NCBI GenBank assembly: GCA_951640165.1 | Contig: OX621259.1 | Span: forward strand, 5,332,001 to 5,396,000 | Direction of reading: 5' to 3' | Origin: Pseudoips prasinana | Lineage: Eukaryota; Arthropoda; Insecta; Lepidoptera; Nolidae | Length of the DNA stretch: 64,000 bases | Shown here: positions 59,201 to 64,000 of the stretch, in pieces | Layout of the letters: each line of letters begins with the position of its first letter | Numbering within the stretch: the stretch's first letter is position 1 | The notes under the pieces: generated by a model | What the model was told of the DNA's origin: nothing | Databases searched by the model: none | What the model saw: only the letters and a program-made list of their open reading frames with translations | Program-made: the position numbers and the translations under genes

Positions 59201-62200
59201 GCTAGTTACATCTTACCAATTTCTCATTCAGGTCTTTGTCTGCATGATAAATTGACTCGTAATATAAGGTTTCCTTTTGTATGTTTCATAGTAAACTATT
59301 GTTGATAAAAGCGTCTGAAATGCATTAAGAAATATCGAATAGATTGTATAAATTCGAGTCACAGGACCACGGTGCGGTTGCGTAGCAGTTAACAACATGG
59401 GGCCGGATACCCTGTGATCGTGGATTTGAATACACACGCATTTTTTATACAACACATTTTAAAGATGTCTGAAAAATTGTTTTCAGTTTAGCATGTTTAA
59501 AATGCTAAAAATAATGAATGAAATCATAGTTAATAATAAAACATATTAAGTATTTAAAAAGTACTCAAAAATAAATAATTTAAAGCGCCATCTGTTGGAA
59601 TTGTTGTCCGATCTAAGTTTTGGCATTCCAGCCGTCGTTAGCCGTGTAGGTTTTGGTAAGATGGCGTTAAAAGCGTCTTAAATGCGTTTTTTTATCAGTC
59701 CTAGCCCCTCCCTCTTACCCACTACTGCAACTCCTGTAACCCAGGATCAACAGTGGCAACAATGAAATGACACTGAGCGGTGAAGCTCAGGCATGTCCCG
59801 GGGAATCGCTTTAACTGTCTTGGATCTCGCAACGAATTTAATGTCTTAAATGCGTTATCAAATATCAAATCGATTGTATAAATTCGAGTCACAGGACTAC
59901 GATGCGGTAGCGGAGCGGTTAACGCATATGGGGCCGAATACCCCGTGCTCGTGGATTCGATTCCACCCGCACTTCAATTTATTCAATTTGTTTTAAATAT
60001 GTCTGAAAAATTGTGCAGATATTATGATGTAGAACCTTCAGAACCATTTTAATTACTCTATTAATAGCGTACATTTTTCACCGCATTTCATATTTTAACC
60101 TAGAATCGAATTCCTTTCAGGGAGGATGGCAGGGGGTGTGCACATGTCGGGTCCTTCAAGGTGTCGCTCAAGGATGTATGTACCCTGCTATGCACAATCT
60201 CATAGGAAAGTGGGTGCCACTGGAAGAGAAGGGTAGATTGGGAACGCTGATATATGCCGGTTAGTATTCATTTTAAATATTCTGAACGACATACTGAGGC
60301 GGTGTTCCGGGAATGGTGGACTACCTGAACGGGGATCATCCAACTAAACGTGACGTATAAAAGGAATAATGATTTAGCAGAAGCCTGTGAGCAGGCATAG
60401 GGATAATATACCTATTCCCTCATTCTCACAATTCGATGGAACGGCTATCTGACACGACCGATGCGAGACCCGGCGCAAGTCACACAGTTTTATATGTTTT
60501 TCGAGAGGGTACTTCTCTTGAAAGAAAGGTATAGGATACAAAACACTTTTTGGCGCCCTATCTACACTGAAAAAGCCACCTCTAGGTCAACTAGCCAAAT
60601 ACTTAGAACGTGTTGAGTAGCATAAATATCTTTGAGGAAACTCACAGTCTGTCCGTGAAGTGACTGTGTCTGAGTATTCTGGGAACATTACCAACACTAT
60701 TAAGTTGATGATGATGATGGACTTCTTTAATTATAAAAACCTCTACACAATTAACACAATTTTATTTTAAATCGTTTACTGCTCCGTTCGTTGCATCCGT
60801 CTCTGGAATGCTTCACCATTAGCAAACATAACAAGACGTGCGCAAATCTTAAAGTCTAGACATACCTACGTGTAAAACTAGTATCTTTCAAAATTAGTTT
60901 TTTGATCTAAATTTAATATTTTCGTTATTTTATTCTTTTTTTCCTTAGTCACTCACATTTTTTTACGTTTTACTTTCTGTATTTTACTATTATATTTTAC
61001 AGATACATGAGACAAAGATTTTATAGTCTTTATTTATATAGGTATATTATATATTGTATGGTATAATTAGTACAATATTTTATGTATTTATTTATTGTTA
61101 GTCTCTTTTGTTAGTTTAACGTGGGTTAAGTATTTTGTTTCAAAGATTATTTCGAACATTTCCATGATTGTATGTTCGAAATAATCTTTGAAACAAAAGA
61201 TTATTTCGAACATAATAATATTCATAATATTCCGTAAAAGTTTGTCAATAAACAATCCAAGCAGATTCAAATTCATGTATTCCGTAAAAAATTACATTTA
61301 GTTACCTATGTGGAATCGTTGTTTTTTTTACCCTACTGTGCAGTGCATGACGTGGCAGCTACTGAGAAACACTGCCAGAAAACTCAGTAGGAATCCTTTT
61401 TTTAAATAAAATATACTTAAAATTAATTACAATCATGTGTCTTGACTCAGAACAACTCAATCCCAAGCACTTTTGTCACTTTAATAATCATAAATTTTGT
61501 AGTATGCCCTGCTACACAATTTGGCTTTAATAATTCTTTTAAACTTATAATTAATAACTTATATTACGTTATGTTATTATTATGTTCTTTGGTGTACAAC
61601 ATAATGTATTTTATTTTATTTCTTTTATTTATAATAATGTTTTAGGTGCTCATCTCGGCACAGCTTTACAATTTATAGCGTCGGGTTTCATAGCCAACTA
61701 TTGGGGTTGGGAAGCTATATTCTACGTCAACGGTACTCTTGGAGTCGTATGGCTTATATTCTACATTAAACTGGGAGCTGACAGTCCTCAAACTTCGAAA
61801 ATGATTAGTGATGAGGAACGATTGTATATTCAATCATCATTGGGCCAGGTTGGAGACTCAAAGGTTTGTTGAACATTATAGTAAATTGAAAATATAATGA
61901 AATGAAATAATGAAATTTATTCAGCACTTGGGTATTTGAATAAACTTGTACTTGTAAAGCTCACAATGCAATACGTAAACATCTACACACGCGACAGTGG
62001 GTCAAGCCAAGTTCAAGCAAAGGAACTGGCTAGCCAGCGCCAAGTGTACATTACACGAACCACTTGGTGCAACTTTTGACCCTTCTATAACGCAAAACCT
62101 ATTTAACGTAAACACATAAAACTACGTGTGTTCAATTATATCCATTAGGACATCCAGAAGCCCACATTTCATGAAGCTAGGTCAAACGGGTATGAAGATA

Positions 62201-63774
62201 TGAATGTCAAAATGTCGTAAATTTTAGTACTGACTGACATATAGTAAATAAACCTAACCTACTTCCAGATGACCTAGAAGGATGAAATTTTGAATCCAGC
62301 TCGGTAATTGTGTGTAAGCTTAGGAAAATCTCTAAAAATAAAAAGAAGCTAAAAAATAGGGGGTCCCCATACTATTATTTATTAAATGGTAGCCAGTTGG
62401 AACCGTTACAAGCAAATATTTGAAACTAACCCAATATATGTATTATTTATTATATTTGCTATATAACAGAGATATAAAAATAAAATTAAGTATAAAAATA
62501 GGTGGTGTCCGCATACAAAACTTATAATACGTGTTAAACAACCGGCTAACGGCGTGTCGTCGGCGGCCCGCGGCACCACATAATTATACACAGAACAGAA
62601 GTAAATCTACATAAAAGTGCTCCCGGGCTACACATAAACATAGGCACCGCTTACGAATACCGATTTAGTTGCCTAGTTTTCTTTAAAAAAAGTAATGATA
62701 TCCCACCAAAAACATAAATGTAAAAAAAGAAAACCAAGTTCTATACAAAAATATAACAATTGTTTTTATTAAAAAAAATGTGAGATCTTAAAGTAAGTTA
62801 GATTTGACTTGGCCTTGGCAGTCGTTTCAACGGGGTCCAACCTAATGCCATTAAGTTGTTTGTACATCACTTTAAAGTTCTGCTACTTACTTCATCCTGA
62901 AGAATAGCATCTAGACTGACTGCATGCCTAAGAGTTTATTCTCACCGATGAACCGGTGAGTACTAATGACACGTTATATATCTTTGTTAAACACTTGGTC
63001 CATGATTAATTTGTTTCTTTTATAACTTACAGAGTTACAAAACACCGTGGAATAAAATACTAACATCGATTCCTTTCATTGCCCTTGTCATAGTAAATAG
63101 TTGTCAAACATGGGGATTATGGACCCTGGCGACTGAAATCCCGTCGTACTTCAAACTAGTTCTAGGGGTGGATATAAAAGCGGTAAGTTGGCGTCATTAA
63201 TTCACGATAATATATATAAGTTACAACTGCCAAAAGCTCGTAGAGCCGACGGCCGCTTTGGCAGAAAGGTTCGTGGTCGCCACTACAAGATGGACCTATG
63301 ATCTTGTGCGGGTCGCTGGAAGTCGCTAGATGCGGATAGCGCAAGACCGGCAATTGTGGAGATCTTGGGGGAGGCCTTTGTCCAGCAGTGGACGTCTTTC
63401 GGCCGATATGATGATGATGAGAACTGCCAAAAACAAACAATCCAATTTAAAATAAATAGCAATACGTCTTGAACTAAAATTGCTGCTAAGATTATAATAT
63501 TTTGGTGTGCAACTAGTATTTTTGCTTAGAATACGGATTATTGGTATGATTTTTGTATTGTAGATAAATACCACCCTTTTATGATATTATTATGATGTAA
63601 AAAACTCTTATTAGAAGTCTAATTTCAATGTAAATTTACAGAATGGCATGATATCAGCGTTACCGTATCTCGCCTTGTATATCGTGTGCTTCCCATTGGG
63701 CTTCATGTCAGATTACTTACTGCAGAAGAAAATATTAAGTGTCACTGCTACAAGGAAGCTGTGCAATTCTATAG
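47168..63774 (+). CDS. SLC17-type MFS transporter, gene C, 5' part (7 exons, 332 codons in window)
   Basis: Third paralogue, cut by the right edge. Exons of 52, 125, 180, 139, 218, 150 and 133 nt match gene B exons 1-7 in length and phase except the longer first exon. The protein runs from MECKMVNVIDTGVAKKS through RMNMSMAIVAMTDKDDEN, the TM4 signature GGWQGVCTCRVLQGVAQG with PAMHNLIGKWVP, ISDEERLYIQ, and the TM8 exon. All family landmarks seen in B are kept and no stop or frameshift is present, so it looks functional. Four more exons are expected to the right. Intron 3 (53270-60120) is swollen to 6.9 kb by a LINE, a Helitron and a palindrome. No TATA box could be assigned. Confidence 0.92.
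47871..48170 (-). mobile_element. Short nonautonomous Helitron, copy 2
   Basis: 300 bp; on the minus strand it starts A|TCTATACATG and ends with a hairpin (CTCGAGTAAAACCGCGGG) plus CTAG|T. Intron 1 of gene C. Confidence 0.8.
48195..48410. mobile_element. SINE S4-like remnant between two Helitrons
   Basis: GTGCTTCGGAGAGTACGTAA, ATCATGAGAGTGATGGAATA and GCACACACTTGTGCAC. Confidence 0.45.
48470..48786 (-). mobile_element. Short nonautonomous Helitron, copy 3
   Basis: 317 bp; minus strand A|TCTATTCATG to AACGCGGGTTAAACCGCGGG and CTAG|T. Only 300 bp from copy 2, same direction. Confidence 0.82.
49083..49335 (+). mobile_element. SINE S2, best-preserved copy
   Basis: TTGGCGTGGTTGGTAAATGC, GTTTGATTCCCACCCAGGA, ATTTGTGTGCATGAACATGT, GGTTTCCATAGTACAAGC, ending GTCCCAGGATATTA. 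Confidence 0.78.
49425..49605 (-). mobile_element. Ty3/gypsy reverse transcriptase fragment
   Basis: The minus strand reads SIDLSQAFWQLPIAEEDRDK, TAFYVPGRGTYRFKTTPFGL, TNAP, the palm region of Ty3/gypsy elements. Truncated before the YVDD box. No LTR found. Confidence 0.72.
50498..50622 (+). CDS. Gene C exon 2 (TM1)
   Basis: 125 nt, phase 1 to 0. Encodes AVFGVRHLQALMLYLGLIVA then RMNMSMAIVAMTDKDDEN. Donor GTAAGA, identical to gene B. Confidence 0.92.
50681..51030 (-). mobile_element. Two tandem Helitron-like elements
   Basis: CTAGCTGTGCCCGGCGGTTT at 50681 and CTAGCTGTGCCCCGCGGCTT at 50857, each followed by TTTATAAATTA.. and ending ..CACAAACTTTCG. The second is a near-copy of the first. Confidence 0.6.
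51115..51255. mobile_element. MITE family M, full copy 2
   Basis: GTACAGACGCCAGAACATC to the inverse ATGCTGGCGTCTGTAC; nearly the whole 141 nt can fold on itself. Confidence 0.75.
51420..51672 (-). mobile_element. SINE S2 copy
   Basis: Full-length reverse copy from GGGACATTATTTATACACGG to GCCAACCACGCCAACAGGCC. Confidence 0.75.
51905..52530 (-). mobile_element. Family F with nested family G
   Basis: F reversed (GTAGACTTTAAAAAAGCGCT.. CGACGGTCGCGCTTTAATGC) with G at 52105-52290 (CAGTGGCACACAATGAAATG) inserted in it. Confidence 0.6.
52790..53065 (-). mobile_element. SINE S4 copy
   Basis: GTAATACCGCCAACTCCCAG and ATTTGAACCCAGGACTTCGG (reverse B box). Ends about 25 nt before a gene C exon. Confidence 0.5.
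53090..53269 (+). CDS. Gene C exon 3 (TM2-TM3)
   Basis: 60 codons: SYDWSIQKQSVILSSFFWGY, LQTPSGELARRFGG and TM3. Donor GTAAGT; a Helitron-like CTAG terminus begins two bases after those six donor bases. Confidence 0.92.
53277..53726 (-). mobile_element. Helitron-like element at the exon 3 donor of gene C
   Basis: CTAGCTGTGCCCGCGACTTC at the left, TTCGCATTTGTAATATTAAT at the right. The minus strand matches the monomer of the 6985-8345 array. The right boundary lacks a clean A before TC. Confidence 0.6.
53773..53993. repeat. Near-perfect palindrome, 106-bp arms
   Basis: Arms 53773-53878 and 53888-53993 differ at two positions and are separated by 9 nt (ACGCCCCCC). The arm is the 5' part of LINE tail family E. 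Confidence 0.9.
53994..54155 (+). mobile_element. LINE 3'-tail family E, copy 7
   Basis: Continues the palindrome: ATCGCCAACCCGTCTGAACG, GGCCTTTGTCCAGCAGTGGA, GATGATGATG. Confidence 0.65.
54406..56103 (-). mobile_element. CR1/Jockey-like LINE, 5'-truncated, young
   Basis: Reverse transcriptase followed by 3' UTR and a (GATA)n tail at 54411-54425. Truncated at about 56103, inside the fingers domain; endonuclease lacking. No disabling mutation in what remains. Lies in intron 3 of gene C in antisense. Confidence 0.85.
54700..56022 (-). CDS. LINE reverse transcriptase (partial, uninterrupted)
   Basis: 440 codons open, and the frame stays open upstream to the truncation (KIIPLPKKSNPASFGDYRPI). 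The first listed codon is TTG, so no true start exists. Domains: LLDFSNAFN with catalytic Asp66, AGVPQGGVLSPLLFAIF, YADD at 152-155, thumb and a C-terminal region ending SVQSVRLWNALPLIVRRAQ. It would copy LINE RNA at a nicked target, but without endonuclease or promoter it is a passenger. Confidence 0.85.
   Translation of the reverse strand: MPFLSKVLERLVHNQISAFLTRNNLLNPFQSGFRPGHSTTTALVHITEDIRSGMERGDLTVLALLDFSNAFNAVDFDVLLAIIRSLNVSPTVIEWFDSYLSGRRQYICIDDTRSSWCNTTAGVPQGGVLSPLLFAIFINSISNQLLSSYHLYADDLQIYCQASNDKLSEAVDVINADLAKISNWSRAHGLQVNPLKTQVMVVGSSRMISRVSWSQLPQLNFDGNIIPLADNVKNLGLFFDRCLSWDIQMKNVSRRLYASFGSLRRLINFLPITTKTALAQSLLLPILDYADVSYLDLTEAQLDKLERLQNVCIRFIFGLRKYDHVSEFRTKLKWLPIRLRRNAHTLTLLYNIIFSPSAPFYLKNRFSFLHESHSRLLRSSENLKLKMPAHSTNFLDKSFSVQSVRLWNALPLIVRRAQSLQEFQRLVKNHYLSLQDSQHN
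56685..57805 (-). pseudogene. Helitron Pif1-like helicase remnant
   Basis: Pieces from right to left: LLVWDECTMSHKRAIEALRH (Walker B region), VVLLAGDFRQTLPVIARGTP, ILAPTNEIVGRINDQIISDV, LKVGVPVMLMRNLDPPRLCN, then after a frameshift MTINKAQGQTLKVAGAHLEK and GQLYVACSRVS. These are the C-terminal two thirds of a Helitron 5'-3' helicase. The P-loop end is gone. Confidence 0.85.
57879..58803. repeat. Tandem duplication of about 460 bp within the Helitron
   Basis: Landmarks recur 458 nt apart (AATTATCTATACTCCGTTAG at 58011 and 58469), widening to 466 through extra CAGA units in the microsatellite near the 5' terminus. The copies are almost identical. Confidence 0.85.
58979..59155. mobile_element. 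Foldback element with GC hairpin, single module
   Basis: GAAGTTATACTTCT to AGAAGTATAACTTC with one CGCGCGCAGCTGCGCGCG hairpin. The sequence before it (TTGTGTGTACTTATGTACAC) is also shared with 31245, so the true left end may be about 30 nt further out. Confidence 0.7.
59310..59470 (+). mobile_element. tRNA-derived SINE family S5, copy 1
   Basis: ATTCGAGTCACAGGACCACG, a tRNA-like head (GCGTAGCAGTTAACAACATG.. GTGGATTTGAATACAC) and ATGTCTGAAAAATTGT. Confidence 0.55.
59690..59845 (-). mobile_element. Family G copy between the S5 pair
   Basis: CTCTTACCCACTACTGCAAC, GACACTGAGCGGTGAAGCTC, TTGGATCTCGCAACGAATTT. Confidence 0.6.
59846..60025 (+). mobile_element. SINE S5, copy 2
   Basis: Better preserved head: GTAGCGGAGCGGTTAACGCA and GTGGATTCGATTCCACCCG, Pol III box-like. 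Confidence 0.6.
60121..60259 (+). CDS. Gene C exon 4 (TM4 signature)
   Basis: 139 nt, phase 0 to 1. GGWQGVCTCRVLQGVAQG, then YPAMHNLIGKWVPLEEKGRL. Acceptor TTCCTTTCAG, donor GTTAGT. Confidence 0.92.
60270..61130. other. Gene C intron 4, no gene seen
   Basis: AT-rich intron DNA with one short (ATG)n near 60710; no recognisable frame. Confidence 0.5.
61133..61198. repeat. 25-bp inverted repeat
   Basis: TTTGTTTCAAAGATTATTTC.. and its inverse flank a 14-nt loop; a third partial copy (GATTATTTCGAACATAATA) follows directly. Confidence 0.75.
61270..61412 (+). mobile_element. Family H copy
   Basis: TTCCGTAAAAAATTACATTT, GTGCAGTGCATGACGTGGCA, about 90% like 8683-8800 by eye. Confidence 0.65.
61646..61863 (+). 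CDS. Gene C exon 5 (TM5-TM6 and loop)
   Basis: 218 nt, phase 1 to 0. AHLGTALQFIASGFIANYWG, EAIFYVNGTLGVVWLIFY and ISDEERLYIQSSLG. Donor GTTTGT shared with gene B. The first half is much closer to gene B than the second half. Confidence 0.92.
61900..63000. other. Gene C intron 5, no gene seen
   Basis: Contains a short stretch also present at 28565 (AATGAAATTTATTCAGCACT). Otherwise unassigned. Confidence 0.45.
63033..63182 (+). CDS. Gene C exon 6 (TM7)
   Basis: 50 codons: SYKTPWNKILTSIPFIALV, SCQTWGLWTLATEIPSYF, KLVLGVDIKA. Donor GTAAGT. A charged Glu replaces the Met of gene B within ATEIPSYF, so transport properties could differ. Confidence 0.92.
63240..63420 (+). mobile_element. LINE 3'-tail family E, copy 8
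   Basis: GGCCGCTTTGGCAGAAAGGT, GCAATTGTGGAGATC, GGCCTTTGTCCAGCAGTGGA, (ATG)n. Between gene C exons 6 and 7. Confidence 0.68.
63642..63774 (+). CDS. Gene C exon 7 (TM8), last in window
   Basis: 133 nt, phase 0 to 1: NGMISALPYLALYIVCFPLG, FMSDYLLQKKILSVTATRKL. Donor GTAAGC. The rest of the gene is beyond the window. Confidence 0.92.
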
Positions 63775-63879
63775 GTAAGCTATTGTATTGAATGACATTT
63801 TAAGGAGCAATAATAATGCCTCACCTGTCATCGGTCAGGAGGAGTCAATTTTTTATATATTTATTTATATATTATTGTT

Positions 63880-64000
63880 GAAGTTATACTTCTTTTGGCG
63901 CGATGGAGAAAAATGATGAGAGTGAATTTTTACGATGCGCGCGCACACCGACACCAAAAAATTTAACAGCATGAAGTTAGTTCTAGGTGGTATGAGAGTG
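63880..64000. mobile_element. Foldback element with GC hairpin, cut by window end
   Basis: GAAGTTATACTTCTTTTGGC, GATGCGCGCGCACACCGACA and TTAGTTCTAGGTGGTATGAG, the reverse of the third module at 31540-31651. Confidence 0.7.

Noticed and set aside
4795..60025. tRNA-like sequences with A and B boxes (e.g. 4795, 38424, 59900)
   Set aside because: Each has copies sharing non-tRNA tails, so they are SINEs; I could not fold a full acceptor stem in any of them.

Overview
This is animal nuclear DNA and almost certainly lepidopteran (moth or butterfly). Coding exons are short, use GT-AG introns and sit in AT-rich introns crowded with transposable elements. The repeats are of types I know from Lepidoptera: tRNA-derived SINEs, LINE tails ending in (ATG)n, Helitrons ending in CTAG, mariner and Penelope remnants. 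I cannot name the species.

The only host genes I can support are three co-oriented (+) tandem paralogues of one membrane transporter: SLC17 (MFS anion:cation symporter) type, of the kind usually annotated in insects as 'putative inorganic phosphate cotransporter'. Gene A contributes its last three coding exons (3728-8388). Gene B is complete, with 11 coding exons between 23594 and 41491 whose phases all agree and which encode 465 aa. Gene C starts at 47168 and runs off the right edge after its seventh coding exon (63774). Corresponding exons have identical lengths and phases wherever they can be compared, except the variable first coding exon, so the cluster arose by whole-gene tandem duplication. 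Exon 5 of B and C shows patchy similarity that suggests gene conversion.

Everything else is repeats. Gene A's last intron holds a higher-order tandem array (6985-8345) built from a Helitron-like end, and its penultimate intron has a SINE that begins exactly at the splice donor. The 15 kb between A and B holds a pseudopalindromic satellite (11100-12600), a 57-bp minisatellite beside a GC-rich patch, a Penelope fragment, a nearly full-length but broken LINE (18122-21440) and a second LINE remnant. Gene B's introns hold an apparently intact mariner (23903-25184), a hAT-type element with an 8-bp target duplication (27284-27765), a 779-bp TA-flanked inverted-repeat element (29395-30173), a short Helitron and several foldback elements. 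The 5.7 kb between B and C holds LINE fragments and an element embedded in a TA microsatellite. Gene C's introns hold two short Helitrons, a 106-bp-arm palindrome, a LINE with an uninterrupted reverse transcriptase (54406-56103) and a Helitron with both termini and a decayed helicase (56342-58803).

I found no new multi-gene system. The most interesting signals are the SINE-provided splice donor, the Helitron-derived alternating satellite, the pseudopalindromic satellite, the templated insertion at 30365-30399, and the gene-conversion pattern.
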